NCBI GenBank assembly: GCA_002483445.1
Contig: DLHY01000111.1
Location: 1-53,258 of the forward strand
DNA length: 53,258 bases
Direction of reading: 5' to 3'
From: Blastocatellia bacterium UBA7656
GTDB lineage: Bacteria > Acidobacteriota > Blastocatellia > UBA7656
In this document: in pieces, positions 43,038-51,585 of the stretch
Position numbering within the stretch: the stretch's first letter is position 1
How the letters are laid out: each line of letters begins with the position of its first letter
Translations under genes and position numbers: made by a program
Notes under the pieces: model-generated
Databases searched by the model: none
What the model saw: only the letters and a program-made list of their open reading frames with translations
What the model was told of the DNA's origin: nothing

Positions 43038-44597
43038 ATGAGCGGAGCAATTAAACATACGGAACTGGCATCGCCAGAGATTGAGTTGAGTGTGCCAGCA
43101 AAGATCGCAGGCCTCTGGCCGGTTATCGCTCCTCTGGCGCTTGCTTTTGTATTCATCCTCGCGCGGTGGTATGCGGGACCGCGCGGATTCCTCCATGAAG
43201 GCGCGCTCACAATGCTTGCGCTCATCTGCTACATCAGCGCAGCAGTCGTTTTTGTGACCGATGTTTTTGTCAAAGAGCAAATACTGAGTCGGCTCGGCCT
43301 CATAACGACTGCAATGGGCGTCTGCTTCAACTTCTCTGGCTGGATGATTCGATGGATAGAGGCAGGAGATCGAGAGGGCTGGATCGGAGGAATAAACGGC
43401 ATTTGGCGATACGTTCCTCTCGAAAACCTCTACGCGCTGACGATAGGTTTCTGTTTCGGCGCAGCTATAACAACGCTCGCAATCATTCACAAGCCGAGAA
43501 TGGAATTCATCGGCGCGCTCTCGATGCCAATTGTTGTCGTGATCCTGACGATTGCGATGCTGCTGGGAAACAAGATTTCAACGCTCCCGCCAATTCTTGA
43601 TAGCTACTGGAGACCGATTCATGTTTCAGTTGCAACCATCGGCTATGGCGTATGCCTGGTGAGCTTCGGACTGGCATTCGCCTATCTGCTCAAAGACGGG
43701 GTTCGCTCGGAAGCCATAGCGATTGCCGTCGGGCTGTTCGGGCTTTTCGTTTACCTGACGGTCGGCGGCTACGCGATTCCCTTTCAGGCCGAGTATGGCC
43801 TGTCGGTGATGGCAGATGAATCATCGCTGCCGGTTCGAGCAACATTGCCCGGAGTCGGCCCGTTGATGGCAATCACGCTTATAGTGATTCTGCTCTCGCT
43901 CGGTTTATTCACGCTCGATCATTTCAGGCGCGATGAGCGAGCGCGAAGGCTGGCGTGGAATCTCTTTCGCGGATCTGTAGTGTTGCAGGCGTTTGTACTC
44001 GCGCTTCTCTTCTTCCAGATCAGAGGCGCTGTGAGCGCGGCAGCGCAAATTCCTCAAAGCCAGCAGGCAGTTTTCGGCGCGTGGCTGGCACAACAGTCAC
44101 AAACAAAAGTGCCGCCTGATCGCTATGACGAGTTTGCTCATCTTTGGATTCAGGAGAACGCGGCACATCTGAGCATCAGCGCGAAATCGAATCCCATTGA
44201 GATAGGCGCGTTGATCAGCCTGTTTGTCGCACTGCTGATCGTCGCGCTGTTTTCCCGGAATCGCAATGCGGTGATGACGGCCCTTCCTCCGATTCAGAAG
44301 ATTGACGCGCTACTGTATAAGACTGTCAGCATAGCGTTCTCGCTTCTGACATTGCTGCTCATCACGGGAGCGGTTTGGGCTAATGAATCGTGGGGCCGCT
44401 ACTGGGGTTGGGATCCGAAAGAAGTCGGCGCTTTAGTGGCGTGGCTGGCTTACGCGGGATTCCTTCACACGCGACTCGCGCACGGCTGGCGCGGGCGTCG
44501 CAGCGCCTATTTCGCGTTGGCTGGGTTCGCGCTTGTGATTTTCACCTGGATCGGCGTGAGCTTTCTGTTGCCGGGCCTCCATTCTTACGCGGGATGA
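43038..44597 (+). CDS. ccsA: cytochrome c assembly protein, CcsA/ResC (system II)
   Basis: 519 residues, about 12-14 hydrophobic segments. The tryptophan-rich heme-handling motif WGRYWGWDPKEVGALVAW lies near the C-terminus, flanked by conserved His-bearing helices (HPVSVATIGYG-like IHVSVATIGYGVC, and HTRLAHGWRGRR). Presents heme to apocytochromes on the outer side of the membrane. Its presence in the operon fits the high heme load of the island. No ResB/Ccs1 partner is adjacent. Confidence 0.9.
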   Translation: MSGAIKHTELASPEIELSVPAKIAGLWPVIAPLALAFVFILARWYAGPRGFLHEGALTMLALICYISAAVVFVTDVFVKEQILSRLGLITTAMGVCFNFSGWMIRWIEAGDREGWIGGINGIWRYVPLENLYALTIGFCFGAAITTLAIIHKPRMEFIGALSMPIVVVILTIAMLLGNKISTLPPILDSYWRPIHVSVATIGYGVCLVSFGLAFAYLLKDGVRSEAIAIAVGLFGLFVYLTVGGYAIPFQAEYGLSVMADESSLPVRATLPGVGPLMAITLIVILLSLGLFTLDHFRRDERARRLAWNLFRGSVVLQAFVLALLFFQIRGAVSAAAQIPQSQQAVFGAWLAQQSQTKVPPDRYDEFAHLWIQENAAHLSISAKSNPIEIGALISLFVALLIVALFSRNRNAVMTALPPIQKIDALLYKTVSIAFSLLTLLLITGAVWANESWGRYWGWDPKEVGALVAWLAYAGFLHTRLAHGWRGRRSAYFALAGFALVIFTWIGVSFLLPGLHSYAG

Positions 44598-44696
44598 ATG
44601 AACAATAATTGGCTGGTAAGCAGTCGTCTACACCAGTGGATCAATTCAAAAGCTACTTGCCCGAACTCCAGGCAGTAGGGAATCAAGAGCATCACC

Positions 44697-45371
44697 ATGA
44701 TTTCTGCGATGAGGCGCAACGTGTATGGCTGCCTTAGCCTTTGCTTCGATTATCCGTCGAGAGTCTTGGTCGAGGCGGAAGCGGCTGAGATTATCTCCGA
44801 GACTTTTGGCGCGCTGGCGCGCTACGAGTTGGAATCGCTCGCACCCGAAGTTGATAACTTCAGGTTTGCGCTTTCAAACGGCGAGAAATCGGACGCTGTC
44901 CGGCTTGTCGAACTGGAGGTCGAATATAGCCGCCTGTTTGTCGGCCCGTACAAGCCGCTTGTGTATCCATGCGAGTCAATCTTTCTGGAAGCATATCGCA
45001 GAGGAGCAACAGGCGGTCAGTACCTTGTCGAGGCATATCGCCAGGAAGGATTGGGCCTGACCTCAGACTTTAAGGAGTTGCCCGATCACATCTCGGCAGA
45101 GTTTGAATTTATGGCTCACCTTTGCAGCAAGGAGATAGAAGCCGACGAAGCTGGGAGGTGGCAATCGGCATTCAATTACGAGGACAAGCAGGAAGCCTTC
45201 ATTAAAGAGCACATAATCGTCTGGGTGCCTGCTTTCTTGCAAATCATCGAGCGAGCCACGACCAGTGATTTTTACAAATCGCTGGCCCGAATCGCGTGGC
45301 AATTCATCAGATGGGATTACGAACGGCTTTCAGAAGTCAAAAGCGAGAGCGTCAAGCTTTGTCAAAGCTAA
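44697..45371 (+). CDS. TorD/NarJ-family molybdoenzyme chaperone
   Basis: 224 residues, all helical. Signature E-x-E-Y-S-R-L-F-V-G-P followed by YPCESIF and PDHISAEFEFMAHL, as in TorD/DmsD/NarJ. These cytoplasmic chaperones hold the signal peptide of DMSO-reductase-family molybdoenzymes until cofactor is inserted. No such catalytic subunit is encoded in the window; the molybdoenzyme at 8333 belongs to the unrelated SUOX family. The client is therefore elsewhere, or has been lost. Confidence 0.85.
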   Translation: MISAMRRNVYGCLSLCFDYPSRVLVEAEAAEIISETFGALARYELESLAPEVDNFRFALSNGEKSDAVRLVELEVEYSRLFVGPYKPLVYPCESIFLEAYRRGATGGQYLVEAYRQEGLGLTSDFKELPDHISAEFEFMAHLCSKEIEADEAGRWQSAFNYEDKQEAFIKEHIIVWVPAFLQIIERATTSDFYKSLARIAWQFIRWDYERLSEVKSESVKLCQS

Positions 45372-45375
45372 AACC

Positions 45376-45394
45376 GGCGCAGAATTCCTGCGCC
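45376..45394 (+). terminator. short hairpin after TorD-like gene
   Basis: ggcgcag pairs with ctgcgcc around aattc, directly after the TorD-like stop. No T tract follows, so it may only be a processing or attenuating stem. Confidence 0.4.
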
Positions 45395-45519
45395 ATGAAC
45401 TCATTGAGTTAGCGAGAGTGCTTGTTTTCGATAAGCCCGCGTCCGCGTCGCGCAAGACTGTCGAGCCTGAGACGGCGAGCAAGTCAATGCGTCGCAAAGC
45501 AAACCTGAAGGAGGCGCTT

Positions 45520-46731
45520 ATGTTGAAGCTAAAGCGATACGCCGGCCTTTCGGCAGTTGCTCTCTTTTCATTCTATCTGCCGATGCTGAACACGCCTGCA
45601 GGCAGAGGCCAGCATCCAACCGTCATGTCCGGCAATCCGGTCAGCGGGAGAAATGTTTTCATCAATCGGGGATGCATCAAGTGTCACTCCGTGCGAGGAT
45701 ATGGCGGAAAGATTGGCCCTGATCTGTCACGCATCGGCATGGGCAAGAGCTTCCTTCAGATCGCCGGATCGCTGTGGAATCACGCTTCTGGCATGAGCAA
45801 TATGATGCAACTGCGAGGTGTGGCCCGACCTTCGCTCACACCTGAAGAGATGAGCAATCTCATATTTTATCTCTACTATCTCAATTATGATGAGCGGGGC
45901 GATGTGATTGCAGGGCGCAATTTGTTTTCACAAAAGGGATGCATCAATTGCCACTCTGTCAGAGGCACAGGCAGTCGCGTCGGACCGCCGCTTGATAATT
46001 ACCAGAAATACTCTGAGCCTCTGTCGGTCGCGCAAGCAATGTGGAACCACAGCCCGCGCATGACAGCAAAGATGGCAGAACTTGGAATCAACAGTCCGGA
46101 GTTCAAGACGAAGGAGATGGGTAATCTTCTGGCTTTCATCAGCACACCAGCGGCTCGTCAAATCCCGAACCGAAAGTCCGTGTTGACAGGCGATCCAAGC
46201 TCCGGGCGGAGGTTGTTTGCGCAAAAGGGCTGCGCTAGGTGCCACTCAATTAACGGGCGACGCGGCGCGGAGGGGCCTGACCTCGCGAGTGATCGGTCTT
46301 ATCAAAGCATCACTGATGTTGCCGGAGCAATGTGGAATCATAGACTGCAAATGTCGAGCAAGATGCAGCAAGCGGGCATAGCCCGCCCAACGTTCAGCGG
46401 AAATGAAATGGCCGACATTATCGCCTACATTTATCTCGCTCGTTACACGGATAAGCGCGGCGATGCGGCCAGAGGCGAGAGATTATTTGTCGAAAAGGGG
46501 TGCGCCGAGTGTCATTCGCTGGGGCAGGGGCAAAAGGTCGGTCCTGATCTCAGCGCGTCCGGTGCGCTCTCATCTCCTGCAAGCCTGATGGCAGCGATGT
46601 GGAATCACGCGCCGGAGATGGAAAGGGTTGCTCAGGAGCGGGGATTATCCTGGCCGAAGCTCGAAGGCGACGAGATGCGAGATATGGTCGAGTACATTAA
46701 GTTTTATGTTAAAGCCTCTGCTAAAAAGTGA
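45520..46731 (+). CDS. tetraheme cytochrome c built from four repeated monoheme domains
   Basis: 403 residues from ATG 45520, chosen for the gaaggaggcg ribosome site and the signal peptide 1-26; the longer open frame starting inside the TorD gene has no leader. Four tandem domains of about 90-97 residues have C52-I-K-C-H, C141-I-N-C-H, C238-A-R-C-H and C328-A-E-C-H. Each is followed about 34 residues later by W-N-H and then M (W86, W175, W272, W361), the likely distal-ligand region. Each domain opens with G-x-x-x-F-x-x-(K/R)-G-C. Serial duplication of one class I-type domain has made a four-heme rod. Confidence 0.9.
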   Translation: MLKLKRYAGLSAVALFSFYLPMLNTPAGRGQHPTVMSGNPVSGRNVFINRGCIKCHSVRGYGGKIGPDLSRIGMGKSFLQIAGSLWNHASGMSNMMQLRGVARPSLTPEEMSNLIFYLYYLNYDERGDVIAGRNLFSQKGCINCHSVRGTGSRVGPPLDNYQKYSEPLSVAQAMWNHSPRMTAKMAELGINSPEFKTKEMGNLLAFISTPAARQIPNRKSVLTGDPSSGRRLFAQKGCARCHSINGRRGAEGPDLASDRSYQSITDVAGAMWNHRLQMSSKMQQAGIARPTFSGNEMADIIAYIYLARYTDKRGDAARGERLFVEKGCAECHSLGQGQKVGPDLSASGALSSPASLMAAMWNHAPEMERVAQERGLSWPKLEGDEMRDMVEYIKFYVKASAKK

Positions 46732-46873
46732 AGGCGCATTCCCGGAATCGGCACCGGCCAACTTGGAACGAGGAATGAGAGAAGGGGGGAGACGCGAAGG
46801 GCGCAAGCTTTGTGCCTTTGCGCCGTTCTGGCAAGCCTTGTTTAACAACAAGAGCAGCGGATGGGAGCAACTC

Positions 46874-47332
46874 ATGCACAAACGACAACTTTGCATTCTC
46901 TTACTGATCATTGCGACATTCGGGTCGCTGGGCATACAACCTCGCGCGCACGGCGACGCCGCGACGACACTTGAAGGCATGTGGGACATAAACTTTCTTG
47001 TGTCCGATTCGCCGAAGGGTAATCGATTCGGCATACCGCATCGCCATAACTTTGAATTTCGCGAAGGCAATGGCGAATGCACTGTTTATTCTCACGATGA
47101 CTTCAACATTCTCGTGCCGGGAGTGTGGCGCATATCGGGAAACGATTTCAGCGCGACCTTCGAACTGTATTGCATTAACGCGATGTGCGGGACGATTATC
47201 CTGCGCGGCTCGCTCGATTCAGAAACGCGCATGAGCGGGCGGGCCATAATCTTCTGGGACTCGCCCGACAGCACTACCCCGACTGGCTACGACACGGTGC
47301 GCGGCACATTCACTGGCGAGCGGCTGCCATGA
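46874..47332 (+). CDS. small secreted beta-rich protein, paralog 1
   Basis: 152 residues from ATG 46874 (gggagcaac upstream). Signal peptide about 1-26. Not a recognised family. It shares with its neighbour the pattern VWRISGNDFSATFEL-C-x4-C-G-T-I-I-L-R-G, then W-D-S-P-D and Y-D-T-V-R-G-T-F-T-G, which fits a lipocalin-like or small beta-barrel domain with a Cys pair. The stop codon is overlapped or abutted by the next paralog. Confidence 0.72.
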   Translation: MHKRQLCILLLIIATFGSLGIQPRAHGDAATTLEGMWDINFLVSDSPKGNRFGIPHRHNFEFREGNGECTVYSHDDFNILVPGVWRISGNDFSATFELYCINAMCGTIILRGSLDSETRMSGRAIIFWDSPDSTTPTGYDTVRGTFTGERLP

Positions 47333-47346
47333 GTAAAGGAGCAGGC

Positions 47347-47829
47347 ATGATAACAGGTAATCTCTTAAAAACTTACCACAGACTTGTATTGACTAGCGTC
47401 GTACTGGCACTCGGGATCGCGCTGCCTTCAGTTGTTGCAAAACTGAAACTCCATAAAGGAGAATGGGTCATTACCTTGAGAGCGCCAGACTCATCCAGCG
47501 GCAATCACTTCGGTGTTCGGACTGCGAAGATCAGGGCCACACAAATCAACACACCCAAATCATCCGAAGAGATCCGAGAGTTCAAGGGAACTATGGATGC
47601 AGAAACTCCAATTTATGGAGTGTGGCGACAAGAAGGGCGAAGGTTCTCATTGACTTTCGAACTGCCGTGCGAAGCGGATACTGCCTGCGGAACGATAATC
47701 CTGCGCGGCAAGCTCAGGTCGAAGACGCAGATGGACGGCACTGTGATTCTGATGTGGGACACACCCGACCGCTCCAATGTTGCCCGGTACGAGACCGTCA
47801 ACGGCACATTCGAAGGCATACGCCAGTAA
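47347..47829 (+). CDS. small secreted beta-rich protein, paralog 2
   Basis: 160 residues from ATG 47347, which has aaaggagca upstream; an ATG at 47329 overlapping the previous stop is also in frame. Hydrophobic leader about 8-30. It repeats the conserved core of paralog 1 (VWRQEGRRFSLTFELPC, CGTIILRGKL, MWDTPD, YETVNGTFEG), so the two genes are an old tandem duplication. No function known. Confidence 0.72.
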   Translation: MITGNLLKTYHRLVLTSVVLALGIALPSVVAKLKLHKGEWVITLRAPDSSSGNHFGVRTAKIRATQINTPKSSEEIREFKGTMDAETPIYGVWRQEGRRFSLTFELPCEADTACGTIILRGKLRSKTQMDGTVILMWDTPDRSNVARYETVNGTFEGIRQ

Positions 47830-48077
47830 CCAAAGAAGTGCGCTCGCAGGTTTCAGTACAAGATGAATCCGCGATTGCTAGTTGATATGTATGCCGCTGT
47901 CTGTCTGTTGACCAGCAACATTGAGCAGGTGCGATTAAAAGCAGATAGCTCTTCTCGTGTTTTACCAATTTGATTGTAGTTTCGCGACCGAATTCGGAAT
48001 GCTGAGGGTTCGCAAAAACAAAAATCAGAACCCCGAAATCCGAGCGCCGATCCAGTTTATCTTACGGCGGCTATTAT

Positions 48078-48179
48078 TAGAGCGGTTTTCATTTGAGCTT
48101 ACTGAAGTGGATTTATGGATTGGCTCGGTTATCAGCCCTCTTCAAAATTGGCCAGTAAGTCCAGATGCAAACCGCTCTA
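48078..48179. mobile_element. MITE-like 102-bp element with terminal inverted repeats
   Basis: tagagcggttttcat (48078-48092) is the inverse of atgcaaaccgctcta (48165-48179) with one mismatch; the interior is non-coding. The size and TA-bounded ends fit a miniature inverted-repeat element. It lies in the 366-bp gene-free gap 47830-48195; nothing else was seen there. Confidence 0.6.
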
Positions 48180-48195
48180 GTTTGCAGTTACGCCC

Positions 48196-48642
48196 TTAAT
48201 AGCAAGAAGAGGTAGTAAAGGGTACAGAGAGGAAATCCTCTAACATCCTCAATGACTTTCTGGCAGGGTGATGCTTTCCTGTCTCCCACCCAGCAAGATT
48301 GCTTGGATCAATTCCCATAATCTCCGTTAGTTTCTTCCTTGAAAGCCCCGTCAGCTTTCGGTATAAAATGAGACGCTCTGGAAAAGTCTCAGCTTCTGCA
48401 AAAGGAATGTAGCCGAGAAACTCGATGATCTTAGGCAGGTAGCGGATTGCTGGGACAACTCGATTGGTCTCCCAATACTGAATCGTGCATTTATCTACTC
48501 CAATGAGCTTGGCAACCTCTTTTTGAAGCAGTCCCAAGTCAAGCCTCCTCTTTCTCAAATGGTCTCCAAGAGTGTCGAGAGAAGAAGGATACCGCGAATC
48601 ATCTGGCTTTGTGCCACTTAATGTGACATGGCAAAAAGGCAA
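48196..48642 (-). CDS. XRE-family regulator with two HTH domains
   Basis: 148 residues with two helix-turn-helix units: about 28-75 (LGDHLRKRRLDLGLLQKEVA, CTIQYWETNR) and about 92-135 (LILYRKLTGLSRKKLTEIMG, NLAGWETGKHHP). This tandem-HTH form is frequent in Acidobacteria and Planctomycetes. Only a TTG at 48640-48642 is available as a start near the conserved FCHVTL opening. It lies 2 bp from the breakpoint of the truncated comM copy, so the N-terminus may be trimmed by the same rearrangement. Confidence 0.75.
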   Translation of the reverse strand: MPFCHVTLSGTKPDDSRYPSSLDTLGDHLRKRRLDLGLLQKEVAKLIGVDKCTIQYWETNRVVPAIRYLPKIIEFLGYIPFAEAETFPERLILYRKLTGLSRKKLTEIMGIDPSNLAGWETGKHHPARKSLRMLEDFLSVPFTTSSCY

Positions 48643-48643
48643 C

Positions 48644-49130
48644 GAATCCCTGTCCCTGTGGATTTTTCAATGACCCGACGCGCGAGTGCAAATGCACGCC
48701 CATACAGATTCAGCGTTATGTGTCGAAGATATCGGGGCCGCTGATGGACAGAATCGATATTCACATCGACGTGCCTGCTGTGAAGATCAAGGAACTGACG
48801 GGCGAGGCTCAGGGCGAGAGTTCAGAAGCGATACGCGAGCGAGTGGTTCGCGCAAGAAGGATTCAGCTTGAGAGATTTCAGGGAGAAAAAATTTACTCGA
48901 ACGCGCAGATGAGTCCGCGACTGATACGCAAGTATTGCGCGATAGATCAGCAGTCGAAATCGATACTGGAAAACTCGATCACGCGACTGGGCCTGTCAGC
49001 GCGGGCTTATGATCGGATACTCAAGGTGAGTCGCACGCTTGCTGACCTCGAAGGCAAAGAGAGAATCGAGTCTCAGCACGTAAGCGAAGCGATTCAGTAT
49101 CGCACGCTCGACAGAAACTTCTGGGCGTGA
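48644..49130 (+). pseudogene. truncated second copy of comM (C-terminal 161 codons)
   Basis: Begins in the Cys cluster (NPCPCGFFND) and runs to the normal stop after NFWA, colinear with 20346-20833 without gaps. The protein is nearly identical, yet many third-codon positions differ, so the source was a functional diverged comM. The N-terminal AAA+ part is missing and no start exists. The break is at the divergent XRE gene. Confidence 0.9.
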
Positions 49131-49151
49131 GTAGGCTTACTCAATAATTGA

Positions 49152-49920
49152 TCAATCTTCAATACTGGACACAAGGCACTCAGGGCTGGCCGATTCGACC
49201 GTGCGGCAAAACGGAATCATCCATTCACGTTCTTCAGCCCCTTCTCTCGTCGGACTCTCAAAAGCGCGGCGCACTCAAGAGCGAAGCCTTCCGCATATTG
49301 TGAGTCGTAGTAACGTGAGACCCCGTGAAAACCCAGCATCGGTTTTACTCTTCCGTTCGAACTCTCGTCCGCCGATCGGTCGAGCAGATTCGTTCGTTTT
49401 GAAGTCTCTGATCCGTACGATCACCGGCTTCGGATAAAAGGCTGCGGTGTTCCCTATACCTTCACTCAGACGACGAATGAAAAACTCAACCAGGTCTTCG
49501 TCCCCTATTTGAGATCCGATTTCCGTAACCGCATACGTATCCTTGAGCCGGGGAATCGTGCGAGCGACATGGGACAGCCTATGTGGTTCGCGATGATGAA
49601 TTTGATGCGCGCAAGGCTCACTTCCGAGTTTGGAATCAGGACGAGCGAAGGCGCGCAGCGTGACCACGCCTCGCAGGCTCATCCACATCTTAGAAGTCGG
49701 CGTCAGTTAGTATTTCTCGCAGCCTGTTTTCAAGATGGCCTTCGGTAAGAAGTCTGCGGTAAGCATCCGACGTCGTGGCGAATCCGTCTACCACCCCGAT
49801 GCCATTCGGCCTGAGCGCATTGAATAACTGACCGAGCGAGGTGTTCTTGCCTCCCACTCGCGCAATATCCTTCAGATTAACCTGATCAAAATCGAGCGTG
49901 TAGACAGGCGTTATATTCAT
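49152..49920 (-). pseudogene. ppsA: phosphoenolpyruvate synthase remnant
   Basis: Codons 1-76 (49690-49920) match the PpsA start: VGGKNTSLGQLF and DGFATTSDAYRRLL. The sequence then jumps to a late part of the protein, with ARIKFIIANHIG, IGDEDLVEFFIRRLSEGIGN, FYPKPVIVRIRDFKTNE and IGGREFE. After a frameshift come GVSRYYDSQYAEGFALECAALLRVR and, after another, MIPFCRTVES. At least three frame changes and a deletion of several hundred codons are present, so it is not functional. Confidence 0.85.
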
Positions 49921-50254
49921 GGCAATTCCTCACTGATCGTCGAAAGCGGCCCTTGCTGCTCCCGCTAATCGCATCTCGCGCTTTCGATTCCAACTGTTTC
50001 AACTCCGGCTTGAAGAGCCATTTTCCTCGAACTGCAACGGCCCATATTCTTCGGGTGTTGCTTATATTTTCGAGCGGATTGGCTTCAAGCAAGATGAGGT
50101 CGGCCATCTTCCCCTCTTCAATCGTCCCTAATCTGTCAATCAGGCCGAGATACTTCGCAGGATTGCGCGTTGCCGCTTGACCCGAAACCCATCCAAGCCT
50201 CCTCTTCAGCGCGGGCGCGATTGTTTCGACACCGAACAGCTTGGCCAAATTCAT
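49886..50254 (-). pseudogene. amidohydrolase C-terminal remnant
   Basis: QAATRNPAKYLGLIDRLGTIEEGKMADLILLEANPLENI-type sequence (about residues 26-64 of the open frame) is the C-terminal end of imidazolonepropionase-like amidohydrolases. The metal-binding barrel is absent. It runs into the ppsA start and is cut at its 5' end against an oppositely oriented serine hydrolase fragment. Confidence 0.7.
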
Positions 50255-50507
50255 CCAGGCGTTGTTTGACCTGAAATTGATTTCTCAGGAGAGCCTCAAC
50301 CAGATGAAAACGATTAGGGACGGCGACGGGTTGGGAATGGAACCCTTCACGTTCGCCGGCAAAACCTTCTACGGGTACGCGGGCGGGGGCGACAACTATG
50401 GAGCGTGGCTGGCTTACCTGCCGGAAGAAAAGCTGGCCCTCGCCTACACTACGAACGCTAAGGTTTACCCGGTAGTCAACATCGTACGCGGCGTTATCAA
50501 CATTTAA
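50241..50507 (+). pseudogene. beta-lactamase-family serine hydrolase C-terminal remnant
   Basis: About 88 codons with LAKFIQALFD, YGYAGGGDNYGAWLAYLPEEKLALAYTTN-like sequence (HTGG box degenerate to YAGGGD) and an end in VRGVINI. These are the last strands of class C-type serine hydrolases. No start or SxxK. Its stop overlaps the left end of the IS630 element. Confidence 0.7.
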
Positions 50508-50542
50508 GTACCTAGACAATAATATGATAACGTATCAGCCTT

Positions 50543-51569
50543 ATGGGCAGATTTCTGAAAATCACACTCGACGACCAACAACGCGCTGCTTTGGAGCAGG
50601 GCTATCGTAACGGTAAAACGCACGCTTTTCGTCAGCATTGCCAAATCGTTTTGCTCAAAGCTCAAGGGCGCAAATCTCAAGAGATTGCCACGCTCTTGGG
50701 CTGTAACCAAAAGAGCGTCAACGACTGGCTGCATCGCTACCAGAAAGAAGGCGTCCACGGCTTGCACATCAAGCCCGTTCCGGGCGCAAAAGCATTCTCT
50801 CGGAGGCGACCGATTCGGCTAAAGTTCGTCAAGCTGTGCAGCAACATCGCCAACGCATCAGCTTGGCGAAGGCGGAGTTGGAAGCCTCACTCGGCAAAGA
50901 GTTTTCTCAGCGAACTCTTGTGCGCTTCTTAAAAAACTTAACTGCCGATACAAACGCTTGAGGCGCAGAGTCAAAGGCGAAGAAAATCCAGAGGTCACAA
51001 CCTTGAAGCAAGAGATTCTCTCTGAATTGGAGCGCCTGTCAGAGGGCCGGCACATCGACTTGTATTATGCGGACGAAGCCGCCGTCTCCTTGGAGCCGTG
51101 TGTGCCTTATGCTTGGCAATTTGCTGATGAGCGGGCCGGGATGCCGAGTTCACCAGGCAAAGGCATCAACTGTTTTGCTTTGCTTGCCAGAGATAACCGT
51201 GCGGTCGTGGAAACGACAAGAGAAAGCATCACCGCCCAGTTGATCTTCGAGCAGTTTGAACGGCTCTCATTGGAGTTGAAGCGACTGACAGTTGTAGTCC
51301 TAGACAACGCCAAGATGCATCGAGCGCGAGTTATCAAAGAGCGAATCGAGGTGTGGCAGCAGCGTGGTTTGTATCTGTTCTACCTACCACGATATTCGCC
51401 GCGCCTGAACATCGTCGAAACCTTATGGCGCAAGCTGAAATACGAATGGCTGACGCCGAGCGATTATGAAACGAAAGAAACTTTGAGCTATGCCGTGAGA
51501 CAAGCTCTCAAAGCCGTCGGTGAAAGTTTGTTCATCCACTTTTCTGGCTTCAGTCATAGTTCACTCTAA
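50543..51569 (+). pseudogene. IS630 transposase, frame-shifted
   Basis: The N-terminal HTH part (50543 to about 50790: RKSQEIATLLGCNQKSVNDWLHRYQKEG) is followed, one frame back, by GRKSILSEATDSAKVRQAV...RTLVRFLKNL. A second step back gives the DDE catalytic part, with YYADEAAVSLEP (first D), VVVLDNAKMHRA (second D) and YSPRLNIVETLWRKLKYEW (third acid E). The second shift lies on a canonical A-AAA-AAC slippery site. The first lies at gcgcaaaag near 50785 and may be a disabling mutation. Activity is therefore doubtful. Confidence 0.8.
50931..50937 (+). promoter_or_regulatory. possible programmed -1 frameshift site (A AAA AAC)
   Basis: In the zero frame the codons read TTA AAA AAC. The heptamer A-AAA-AAC is a classic -1 slippery sequence, and a -1 step here joins the middle transposase frame to the DDE domain, which stays open to 51569. 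Confidence 0.55.
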
Positions 51570-51585
51570 ATTTGTCGGAGTACTT

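Noticed and set aside
45265..45519. Upstream extension of the four-domain cytochrome frame
   Set aside because: It overlaps the TorD-like gene in another frame and lacks a signal peptide; the ATG at 45520 has both a strong ribosome site and a leader.
47957..48199. 80-codon open frame between the small paralogs and the XRE gene
   Set aside because: It runs through the inverted-repeat element and has no coding features.
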